Origin: an uncultured Porphyromonadaceae bacterium
GTDB taxonomy: Bacteria > Bacteroidota > Bacteroidia > Bacteroidales > Muribaculaceae
Assembly: GCA_947177595.1 (NCBI GenBank)
Contig: CAMWUZ010000044.1
Location: forward strand, 1-9,978
Direction of reading: 5' to 3'
DNA length: 9,978 nt
The notes beneath the pieces were generated by a model, which searched no databases, had not been told where the DNA came from, and was given only the letters and a program-made list of their open reading frames with translations. A program made the position numbers and the translations under genes. This document shows positions 1 to 6,196 of the stretch, piece by piece (position 1 is the stretch's first letter; every line of letters begins with the position of its first letter).

Positions 1-93
1 CTCACCCCCCCCTCCGTCCCCCACCCCCCCTCCCCAACCCCCCCCACACCCCCCCCCCCCACCCCACCCCCCCCCCCACCCCCCCCCCCCCCC
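1..93. other. Poly-C low-complexity tract, probable contig-end artefact
   Basis: The first 93 bases are almost all C, with scattered A and T and a single G near position 16. Run lengths are irregular and there is no repeat unit. Normal AT-rich intergenic sequence begins abruptly at about 94. A G run with sporadic errors, read in reverse complement, is what two-colour Illumina chemistry gives when signal is lost, and such reads can extend a contig end. A genuine homopolymer tract is possible but would normally be shorter and purer. I see no gene in it. It should not be used to infer regulation of the downstream gene. Confidence 0.75.
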
Positions 94-109
94 TAAAATC
101 ATGTAACTT

Positions 110-142
110 ATTGATACCTTTATGCATCAATTAATATATTTG
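110..142 (+). promoter_or_regulatory. Bacteroidetes-type promoter of the outer-membrane protein gene
   Basis: A perfect TAnnTTTG -7 box (TATATTTG) lies at 135-142. An ATTG at 110-113, 21 nt upstream, can serve as a weak -33 element (consensus TTTG). Transcription would start near 147-150, about 25 nt before the ATG at 173 and downstream of the in-frame ATGs at 122 and 143. This placement supports 173 as the true start. Confidence 0.6.
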
Positions 143-172
143 ATGTATTATAAACCTATCATACCATCTACC

Positions 173-2632
173 ATGACAAAAATCAAATCACTGATTGCTC
201 TCGTGCTATTTGCCATCTGCTTTACTGCAAACGCGCAGACCTATAAAGTTGAAGGCACTGTAACAGATTCTACAGGCACACCTGAACCGTATGTGACCGT
301 TCGCATCTTTCAGATGCCGGACTCTATTAAGCCAATCACTGTTCTGACCACTGAGGATAACGGAAATTTCACCAAGCAACTGAACGAACCGGGTAGCTAC
401 AAACTATCGGTGTCAAGTGCAGGTAAAAAGAGTGAATCATGGTCATTCAAACTCACCGACCGGAACCCTGCCGCGCATTGCATGATAATCATGGAGGATG
501 CCAACGAACTCGGGGAAGTCGTTGTCGAGGCTAACAAACCGCTAATATCACGGCAGATAGATCGAATTGCCTACGATGTACAAGCCGATCCTATGTCTAA
601 AACCAATATGCTTGAGGAAACACTCCGAAATGTACCTCTTGTTAGTGTTGACCCCGACGGGACAATCAAAATCAAAGGTTCTACAGACTTCAAGATCTAT
701 AAGAACGGAAGAGTCAACAGGGCGTTCACAAACAATTCCAAGGAGATTTTCAAAGGACTACCGTCAAGTATGATTAAGAAAATTGAAGTAATCACCGATC
801 CCGGAGCAAGGGAAGACGCAGAAGGTGTCGGTATGATTCTCAATATTGTAACTATGGAAAACACCATTATCAAAGGTATATTGGGAACTGTAGGACTTTC
901 ATATAATTCCAGCTCGAACACTCCAAATCCTAATGCATGGCTAACCACACAGATTGACAAGGTTAACCTCTCGGCTTTCGCAAACTTCTCTGCCTACCCG
1001 CGACGCAGCAACCATCAGGTTCATACCACTAATCGTACTTTTGATAATTCAGACAACAATACGGATGAACGCACGGAACAGAAAATCTCGAGTAATGGCA
1101 CCAACGTTGGCATAGAAGCCAGCTATGATATTGACAAGTTAAACCTTATCACTGCCGAATTCAGCGCATATATCTCAAACAAAAAAACCATGCAATGGTT
1201 TGATTTCGGGCTCTTTGAGCCGGATAAAACTCTTATTTATAGCTATTCCGCAGACGGACTCATCAAACCTGACAGGTCCCACTGGCTCGGGGGTAGCCTT
1301 AACTATCAGAGACTCACACGCAGAGAAGGTGAGAAGATTATCCTTTCCTATCTGGTTTCCGGAAACGGAAGAAATTATACATGGCTTAACGACTATGAAA
1401 ACATTACCGGAAATATGCCATACAACTACACAGGTGTACACACCACTTCCGACGCCACATTTCTTGAACACATAGTGCAGCTTGACTGGACAAGACCGCT
1501 CACCGACAAGCAGTCGCTTAATATAGGAGCCAAGTATATCTACCGCGACAACAACAGCAAAGCGGATCAGGAATATGTGGGCACAGACAATAGAGTACAC
1601 ACCGATTTTACACATACCACTCAGGTTGGAGCGGCATATTTCGACTATCTCTACAACACTGCCAAATTCGGATTCAGAGTGGGACTCAGATATGAATTCT
1701 CACGCCTTGCTGCTGAGTTCGCCGACAAATCGCAGCCCGCATTCCACTCCAATCTATCTGATTGGGTTCCCAATGCGGCTATCGGATACATGATTAACCA
1801 AAACAATTCAATGCGTCTGACATACAGCACATATATCAACCGACCCGGCATAACATACCTTAACCCCATGGTTAACCGTTCTCCCCAATCAATATCATAC
1901 GGTAATCCGGACCTCGGCAGTGTGCGCAATCAATCGCTCAACTTCAATTACAGTTTTTTCACCCGAAAAGTTAGTGTAGATGCCAATTTTGGTTATTCAT
2001 TCGCCCACAATGCAATCATTGACATCAAGGATATTGATGGCGACGTACTCATTAACACATTTGCAAACGGCGGAAGAAACAAATCTTATTCCGGAAACAT
2101 ATATATCCAGTGGCAGGCTTCTAAGAAAACCACATTGATGCTAAACGGAGGCACAAGATATTCCGACTATGCGAATCCACACCCGGGAAAAGATATTTTC
2201 GGAAACGAAATAAAAGCCTATAGTGCTAACGGATGGAGCACCAATCTATACTTCCGACTTACTCAGAGACTCCCCTGGTCTGTCAACCTGTCCGCTTATA
2301 TGTCATACTACTCCGGTAATCCGGGACTTTACAGCATTTTCAAAGCTGTCGGAGCATCAAAAATCGGTCACGGACTTTCACTCCAGAAAACCCTGCTTAA
2401 GGAAAACCGACTGGCATTGAGACTGTCTGTAAGCAATCCCTTCGGACCCGGAAAATCCAAGTATTCATCATATATGATCAATGTGCCTTACAACAGTGAG
2501 TCCTATTCGGTCACTTCAAACAATCGTTCGGTTTCTTTAAGCGTTTCATACCGATTCGGTAAACTTAATTCTCAGGTCAAAAAAGTCAGGAGTGCATCAA
2601 GCAACGACCTCATTGGAGGTCCCTCCAAATAA
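173..2632 (+). CDS. TonB-receptor-like outer-membrane beta-barrel protein
   Basis: Predicted outer-membrane protein of 819 aa. The start at 173 is chosen because it gives a classic signal peptide: Met-Thr-Lys-Ile-Lys, then a hydrophobic core (LIALVLFAICF), ending Ala-Asn-Ala-Gln near residue 22. The upstream in-frame extension from 122 adds 17 featureless residues and precedes the promoter's likely start point. After the signal comes a carboxypeptidase-regulatory-like Ig fold (about residues 24-110, starting YKVEGTVTDSTG), then a TonB plug-like region (about 115-235, with LEETLRNVPLVSVDPDGTIKIKG and the IEVITDPGAREDAEG turn), then a barrel rich in alternating aromatic strands to the C-terminus. 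The ending SYRFGKL...VKK followed by a short Asn-Asp-Leu tail is typical of the OMP_b-brl_3 family of Bacteroidetes. I see no obvious TonB box, and the substrate cannot be told. It is monocistronic: own promoter, strong terminator at 2660. No SusD partner, sensor or anti-sigma gene is adjacent within the window. Confidence 0.85.
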   Translation: MTKIKSLIALVLFAICFTANAQTYKVEGTVTDSTGTPEPYVTVRIFQMPDSIKPITVLTTEDNGNFTKQLNEPGSYKLSVSSAGKKSESWSFKLTDRNPAAHCMIIMEDANELGEVVVEANKPLISRQIDRIAYDVQADPMSKTNMLEETLRNVPLVSVDPDGTIKIKGSTDFKIYKNGRVNRAFTNNSKEIFKGLPSSMIKKIEVITDPGAREDAEGVGMILNIVTMENTIIKGILGTVGLSYNSSSNTPNPNAWLTTQIDKVNLSAFANFSAYPRRSNHQVHTTNRTFDNSDNNTDERTEQKISSNGTNVGIEASYDIDKLNLITAEFSAYISNKKTMQWFDFGLFEPDKTLIYSYSADGLIKPDRSHWLGGSLNYQRLTRREGEKIILSYLVSGNGRNYTWLNDYENITGNMPYNYTGVHTTSDATFLEHIVQLDWTRPLTDKQSLNIGAKYIYRDNNSKADQEYVGTDNRVHTDFTHTTQVGAAYFDYLYNTAKFGFRVGLRYEFSRLAAEFADKSQPAFHSNLSDWVPNAAIGYMINQNNSMRLTYSTYINRPGITYLNPMVNRSPQSISYGNPDLGSVRNQSLNFNYSFFTRKVSVDANFGYSFAHNAIIDIKDIDGDVLINTFANGGRNKSYSGNIYIQWQASKKTTLMLNGGTRYSDYANPHPGKDIFGNEIKAYSANGWSTNLYFRLTQRLPWSVNLSAYMSYYSGNPGLYSIFKAVGASKIGHGLSLQKTLLKENRLALRLSVSNPFGPGKSKYSSYMINVPYNSESYSVTSNNRSVSLSVSYRFGKLNSQVKKVRSASSNDLIGGPSK

Positions 2633-2642
2633 ACTCACATTT

Positions 2643-2696
2643 CATACATAAACCTTTTTGCCGCGCACCCGCATTTGCCCGTGCGCGGCGTTTTTT
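2643..2696 (+). repeat. Direct repeat copy 1, upstream of the mntA-hepT module
   Basis: This segment resembles 3426-3477. The best block is 23 identical bases at 2666-2688 and 3448-3470, followed by one C/T difference and a shared GTTTTT. Upstream both copies also share CATACAT and AACC with small length changes. In this copy the sequence forms an intact terminator. The two copies bracket the nucleotidyltransferase/HEPN pair. Confidence 0.75.
2660..2696 (+). terminator. Intrinsic terminator of the outer-membrane protein gene
   Basis: A perfect 9-bp GC-rich stem, GCCGCGCAC (2660-2668) with GTGCGCGGC (2681-2689), encloses a 12-nt loop. After one G comes a run of six T (2691-2696). It begins 27 nt after the stop codon of the outer-membrane protein gene. 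The T tract after the right arm directs it to plus-strand transcription; the bases before the left arm are T rather than A, so it is not bidirectional. Confidence 0.9.
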
Positions 2697-2727
2697 ATAA
2701 ACTGATATTAATCTCATTTAATTTTAT

Positions 2728-2735
2728 TATTTTTG
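2728..2735 (+). promoter_or_regulatory. -7 box of the mntA-hepT promoter, very short leader
   Basis: TATTTTTG fits the Bacteroidetes -7 consensus TAnnTTTG and ends only 7 nt before the mntA ATG. No good TTTG is seen 19-21 nt upstream (that stretch is around CTGATATT), so the -33 element is weak. The expected transcription start falls at or a few bases before the start codon, implying a leaderless or nearly leaderless message. Confidence 0.55.
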
Positions 2736-2742
2736 CGCTGAC

Positions 2743-3054
2743 ATGAAACTTATTGAGTTGAATATTGATAAAATAATCGCTCTGTGCCATAAGTACAGGG
2801 TAGCAAAGCTATGGGTATTCGGCTCTATACTCACACCGCGTTTTAATGACAACAGCGATGTTGATTTCTCTGTTGATTTCGATTCAGAAGCGATCAGGCG
2901 CGAAGGAATAGACTGGGCGGATACTTTCTTCGATTTCATGCATGAGCTTGAAGATGTCATAGGACGTAAAGTGGATTTGGTTTGCGATGACTCGGTTTCA
3001 AACCCTTATTTCCGCAAGCAGCTTAACTCTACTAAAAAACTCATTTATGGATGA
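2743..3054 (+). CDS. mntA: MntA-type nucleotidyltransferase antitoxin
   Basis: Small 103-aa protein of the minimal nucleotidyltransferase (MNT) family, the partner of HEPN toxins. The polymerase-beta-fold signature GSX10DXD is present: Gly27-Ser28, then Asp39 and Asp41 (FGSIL...NSDVDF). A third acidic residue, Asp78, sits in KVDLV. All three metal-binding positions are therefore intact, so the enzyme should be active. In characterised MntA-HepT systems (Shewanella) the antitoxin neutralises HepT by adding AMP groups to a tyrosine of the toxin's RX4HXY motif; a similar role here is inferred. The length is normal for the family. The gene overlaps the downstream hepT by 8 nt, so the two are translationally coupled. 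It has its own -7 box 7 nt upstream and no Shine-Dalgarno sequence. Confidence 0.88.
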   Translation: MKLIELNIDKIIALCHKYRVAKLWVFGSILTPRFNDNSDVDFSVDFDSEAIRREGIDWADTFFDFMHELEDVIGRKVDLVCDDSVSNPYFRKQLNSTKKLIYG

Positions 3055-3385
3055 GAAAGTAGCTAAATATATCAGCGATATGCTTCAGGCTATTTCCGAA
3101 ATCGAACTGGCACTTGATCGTTTCGGAAAGCAGTATGATAATTTTGAATCAGATGTGGTTTTTCGCAAGTTTGTTGAACGCAATATTGAAATAATGGGAG
3201 AAGCCATGAACCGAATCTTAAAAATTGATTCTTCCATCAATATCACATCGGCGCGTAAGATTGTGGACACACGAAATTATGTTATCCACGCCTATGACTC
3301 ATTAAAACCGGATATTCTATGGGCTATTGTTGTTAATCACATCCCTCGGTTGAAAAATGAGTTATCGGTTCTATTGAATCAATAG
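3047..3385 (+). CDS. hepT: HepT-like HEPN-domain toxin
   Basis: 112-aa HepT-like protein (DUF86 family), the predicted toxin of the pair. The ATG at 3047 is preferred: it overlaps the mntA stop by 8 nt and gives the usual short N-terminus (MDEKVAKYI). The reading frame is open back to an ATG at 2987, but that 20-residue extension lies wholly inside mntA and is not family-like. The HEPN nuclease motif RX4HXY is intact at Arg76, His81 and Tyr83 (RNYVIHAY). The conserved helix before it, FVERNIEIMGEAMNRI (about 42-57), is also typical. Tyr83 is the expected site of AMPylation by MntA. Known HepT proteins cut RNA, including tRNA in studied cases; the target here is unknown. The pair may act in phage defence or stabilise a genomic island. 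A terminator candidate follows at 3391. Confidence 0.88.
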   Translation: MDEKVAKYISDMLQAISEIELALDRFGKQYDNFESDVVFRKFVERNIEIMGEAMNRILKIDSSINITSARKIVDTRNYVIHAYDSLKPDILWAIVVNHIPRLKNELSVLLNQ

Positions 3386-3390
3386 GGTGC

Positions 3391-3420
3391 AATCGGGCAA
3401 AACCCCGGTTCTTTGCTTTT
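3391..3420 (+). terminator. Probable intrinsic terminator of mntA-hepT
   Basis: A 7-bp stem pairs AATCGGG (3391-3397) with CCCGGTT (3404-3410) around the 6-nt loop CAAAAC, including one G-U pair. CTTTGCTTTT follows. It begins 5 nt after the hepT stop. The stem is shorter and the U-rich tail less pure than the terminator at 2660, so it may leak into ruvX. Confidence 0.5.
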
Positions 3421-3425
3421 CTCAA

Positions 3426-3477
3426 CATACATTTAACCCTCGCAATCCACCCGCATTTGCCCGTGCGCGGTGTTTTT
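3426..3477 (+). repeat. Direct repeat copy 2, decayed terminator upstream of ruvX
   Basis: This is the partner of 2643-2696. The loop, right arm and T tract match copy 1, including 23 identical bases at 3448-3470. The left arm has diverged to CGCAATC before the shared CAC, so the 9-bp hairpin can no longer form; only about 3 contiguous pairs remain. The element has probably lost terminator activity. Its TTTG (3456-3459) now falls at the -33 position of the ruvX promoter. Confidence 0.7.
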
Positions 3478-3487
3478 ATTAATTTTG
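3456..3487 (+). promoter_or_regulatory. ruvX operon promoter, -33 and -7 boxes
   Basis: TTTG at 3456-3459 and TAATTTTG at 3480-3487 match both halves of the Bacteroidetes consensus with a 20-nt spacer, close to ideal. The -7 box ends only 4 nt before the ruvX ATG (3492), so the predicted transcript starts at or next to the start codon. The -33 box lies in what was the loop of a duplicated terminator. Confidence 0.7.
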
Positions 3488-3491
3488 CACC

Positions 3492-3917
3492 ATGGCTCGA
3501 TTACTTGCGATTGACTATGGCAGGAAGCGTTGCGGCATTGCCGTAACCGACCCTATGCGCATTGTTGCCACAGGGCTTCCGACAGTGTCAACAGCTCAGC
3601 TCATCTCGTTTATAAAGCAATACCTCACCGCAGAGCAGGTTGATGCAATTATAGTAGGACATCCCAAAGATATGCACGGCAATGATTCCGAATCAATGAA
3701 TTATATCCGCCCCGGCATCGACCGCCTGCGCAAAGAGCTCCCGGCAACGGAAATTATTTTCTGGGACGAACGCTTCACCTCGGTTCTCGCCCATCGGAGC
3801 ATGATTGACTCCGGAATGAAGAAAATGCAGCGGCGTCAGAAAGGCATCGCCGATGAAATGGCGGCGGTTATTATCCTCAACAGCTATCTTGAAAGTAGAA
3901 AATATAACGAATCATGA
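3492..3917 (+). CDS. ruvX: YqgF/RuvX family nuclease (putative pre-16S rRNA nuclease)
   Basis: 141-aa cytoplasmic protein with an RNase H-like fold, the usual length for YqgF/RuvX. The N-terminus MARLLAIDYGRKRCGIAVTD is canonical, which fixes the start at 3492 despite the minimal leader. Metal-binding acidic residues are visible: Asp8 in DYG, Glu93 in DERFTS, and Asp121 in KGIADEMAAV near the C-terminus. The family loop VGHPKDMHGNDS (about 55-66) is also present. In Escherichia coli YqgF is essential and linked to maturation of the 5' end of 16S rRNA; other members have been proposed as Holliday-junction resolvases, so the exact activity here is open. Its TGA overlaps the def ATG in an ATGA arrangement. 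This is the first gene of the proposed operon. Confidence 0.93.
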   Translation: MARLLAIDYGRKRCGIAVTDPMRIVATGLPTVSTAQLISFIKQYLTAEQVDAIIVGHPKDMHGNDSESMNYIRPGIDRLRKELPATEIIFWDERFTSVLAHRSMIDSGMKKMQRRQKGIADEMAAVIILNSYLESRKYNES

Positions 3918-4477
3918 AATTACCCGTATATCTCTACGGTCACCCCGTACTCCGAAACAAATGCAATGATGTCACACCCGACTATCCCGAGCTCAAAAAG
4001 CTGCTCGACGATATGTTTGAAACCATGTATGCATCCGAGGGGGTAGGACTTGCCGCTCCGCAGATAGGACGCAACGACCGCATTGTCGTTATTGACGCAT
4101 CTCCGGTAGCCGACCAGTTTCCCGAGTGCGAGGGCAGGAAAATGACCCTGATTAATCCCGAGATTGAAATACTCGACGGCGACCCTGTTACACGCTCAGA
4201 AGGATGCCTCAGTGTGCCCGGACTCAGTGAAAATGTTTCACGAGTTGAAAACATTCGCCTCAAATGGCTTGACGAAAACCTCACTCCGCGCGAAGAGGTC
4301 ATCACCGGATTCCTTGCGCGAATCGTACAGCATGAATGTGACCATCTTGACGGCACACTCTACATCGACCGCATCTCACCCATACGCAAGCAGCTAATAA
4401 AAGGCAAACTCAACAGCATTCTCACCGGACGTACTGCCTGCGACTACCCTGTGAGATACGCACCAAAGAAAAAGTAA
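3914..4477 (+). CDS. def: Peptide deformylase
   Basis: 187-aa cytoplasmic metalloenzyme that removes the formyl group from the initiator methionine of new proteins. All three family motifs are intact: GVGLAAPQ (residues 43-50), EGCLSVPG (96-103) and QHECDHLDG (139-147). Cys98, His140 and His144 are the metal ligands and Glu141 the general base. The overall length and motif spacing fit bacterial type 1 enzymes. The start overlaps the ruvX stop by 4 nt (ATGA), implying coupled translation. RuvX-Def adjacency is common in Bacteroidales. The lysine-ending tail (APKKK) is ordinary. A 30-nt gap with no terminator separates it from ettA. Confidence 0.97.
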   Translation: MKLPVYLYGHPVLRNKCNDVTPDYPELKKLLDDMFETMYASEGVGLAAPQIGRNDRIVVIDASPVADQFPECEGRKMTLINPEIEILDGDPVTRSEGCLSVPGLSENVSRVENIRLKWLDENLTPREEVITGFLARIVQHECDHLDGTLYIDRISPIRKQLIKGKLNSILTGRTACDYPVRYAPKKK

Positions 4478-4507
4478 TATCAACTCCCCTCACACAATAC
4501 TATCACT

Positions 4508-6193
4508 ATGGCAGACGATAAAAAAATCATCTTCTCGATGGTTGGAGTAAGCAAAACTTACCCCCCGCAGAAGCAAGTGCTTAAAGACATATATCTCTCT
4601 TTCTTTTACGGAGCGAAGATCGGTATTATCGGTCTCAACGGTTCAGGTAAATCATCGCTCCTGAAAATCATTGCCGGTATTGACAAGAACTATCAGGGCG
4701 AAGTCGTTTTCTCACCCGGATACTCTGTAGGCTATCTTGAGCAGGAACCGCAGCTTGACCCTGATAAAACCGTAATGGAGGTTGTGCGCGAAGGTGTGCA
4801 GCCTGTTATGGATCTCCTCGCCGAGTTTGACAAAGTCAACGAGAGTTTCGCCGATCCTGATGTGCTTGAAGACCCCGACAAAATGGATGCGCTCATAGCC
4901 CGTCAGTCTGAACTGCAGGATGCTCTTGATGCAGCGGACGCATGGAATATTGACAGCAAACTTGAGCGTGCCATGGATGCTCTCCAGTGTCCCCCGGACA
5001 ATCAGCCGGTTTCTACCCTCTCGGGTGGTGAACGCCGCCGGGTGGCGCTCTGCCGTCTGCTCCTTCAGCAGCCCGACATTCTTCTGCTCGACGAACCTAC
5101 CAACCACCTTGATGCCGAGTCTATAGATTGGCTGGAGCAGCACCTGCAGCAATATCCCGGCACAGTTATCGCCATCACCCACGACCGCTACTTCCTTGAC
5201 CATGTAGCGGGATGGATTCTTGAGCTGGACAGAGGCGAGGGAATACCCTGGAAAGGAAACTACTCCTCATGGCTTGAGCAGAAAACAAAACGCATGGCGC
5301 AGGAAGAGAAGCAGGCAAGCAAGCGCCGCAAAACCCTTGAGCGTGAGCTTGAATGGGTGCGTATGGCTCCAAAAGCGCGTCAGGCTAAAGGCAAAGCGCG
5401 TCTCTCAAGCTACGACCGACTCCTCAATGAAGACCAGAAGACAAGAGAAGAGAAACTCGAAATATTTATTCCAAACGGTCCCCGTCTCGGCAACAAGGTT
5501 ATTGAAGCGGCAGGACTCGCCAAAGCATTCGGCTCCAAGCAGCTCTTCAAGGACCTTGAGTTCTCACTCCCCCCAAACGGCATTGTCGGAGTTATCGGAC
5601 CTAACGGTGCAGGTAAAACCACCCTGTTCAAACTCATAATGGGACAGGAAAAAGCTGATGCCGGATCATTCGATGTAGGAGAAACAGTCAAAGTGGCATA
5701 CGTTGACCAGACTCACCACGACCTCCTGCCGGAAAAAACTGTCTATGAGGTTATCTCGCAGGGCGTGGAGACCTTCCGCATGGGCGGAAAAGATGTTAAT
5801 GCCCGGGCATATCTCTCGAAGTTCAATTTCGCCGGGGCTGATCAGGAGAAAAAAATCGGTGTGCTCAGCGGTGGTGAGAGAAACCGCCTGCACCTCGCCA
5901 TGGCTCTGAAGCAGGAGGGCAATGTACTGCTGCTCGACGAGCCCACCAACGATATTGATGTCAACACCCTCCGGGCTCTTGAAGAGGGTCTTGAAGAATT
6001 TGCAGGCTGTGCCGTTGTGGTGAGCCACGACCGCTGGTTCCTCGACCGCATTTGCACCCACATCCTTTCGTTTGAAGGAGAGGGCAAGGTCGTATTCTAC
6101 GCCGGCTCATACTCTGACTACGAAGAATACAAGAAAGCCCAGAACGGCGGCAAGGAACCGCCTCGCAAACGTTATCGCAAACTCATGGAATAA
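4508..6193 (+). CDS. ettA: Energy-dependent translational throttle protein EttA (ABC-F ATPase)
   Basis: 561-aa soluble ABC-F protein with two nucleotide-binding domains and no membrane segments. Domain 1 has Walker A GLNGSGKS (42-49), signature LSGGE (171-175) and Walker B DE at Asp195-Glu196. Domain 2 has Walker A GPNGAGKT (364-371), signature LSGGE (453-457) and Asp477-Glu478. The acidic insert at about 95-150 is the arm that contacts the L1 stalk. The basic linker at about 255-310 (EKELEWVR-like block, KARQAKGKARL) is the P-site tRNA interaction motif. The strings DRGEGIPWKGNYSSWLEQK and FAGCAVVVSHDRWFLDRI closely follow E. coli EttA (555 aa), which separates it from other ABC-F proteins such as Uup or antibiotic-resistance types. 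EttA gates entry of 70S initiation complexes into elongation according to ADP/ATP ratio. The downstream gene starts 3 nt after the stop. Confidence 0.95.
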   Translation: MADDKKIIFSMVGVSKTYPPQKQVLKDIYLSFFYGAKIGIIGLNGSGKSSLLKIIAGIDKNYQGEVVFSPGYSVGYLEQEPQLDPDKTVMEVVREGVQPVMDLLAEFDKVNESFADPDVLEDPDKMDALIARQSELQDALDAADAWNIDSKLERAMDALQCPPDNQPVSTLSGGERRRVALCRLLLQQPDILLLDEPTNHLDAESIDWLEQHLQQYPGTVIAITHDRYFLDHVAGWILELDRGEGIPWKGNYSSWLEQKTKRMAQEEKQASKRRKTLERELEWVRMAPKARQAKGKARLSSYDRLLNEDQKTREEKLEIFIPNGPRLGNKVIEAAGLAKAFGSKQLFKDLEFSLPPNGIVGVIGPNGAGKTTLFKLIMGQEKADAGSFDVGETVKVAYVDQTHHDLLPEKTVYEVISQGVETFRMGGKDVNARAYLSKFNFAGADQEKKIGVLSGGERNRLHLAMALKQEGNVLLLDEPTNDIDVNTLRALEEGLEEFAGCAVVVSHDRWFLDRICTHILSFEGEGKVVFYAGSYSDYEEYKKAQNGGKEPPRKRYRKLME

Positions 6194-6196
6194 GCT

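Noticed and set aside
1175..1615. Minus-strand open frame of 146 codons opposite the outer-membrane protein gene
   Set aside because: The sense strand encodes a clear beta-barrel here, and the antisense product shows no family features.
2987..3046. N-terminal extension of HepT from an upstream ATG
   Set aside because: The 20 extra residues are encoded inside mntA in another frame and do not match the usual HepT N-terminus. The ATG at 3047 gives the standard overlap arrangement.
3982..4356. Minus-strand open frame of 124 codons opposite def
   Set aside because: It is fully covered by the intact deformylase and its product is a Ser/Arg-rich sequence typical of antisense reading.
4712..5203. 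Long minus-strand open frame (163 codons) opposite ettA
   Set aside because: It lies wholly antisense to the conserved first ATPase domain of EttA, has no recognisable motifs, and has no promoter-like sequence. It is a by-product of ettA codon use.
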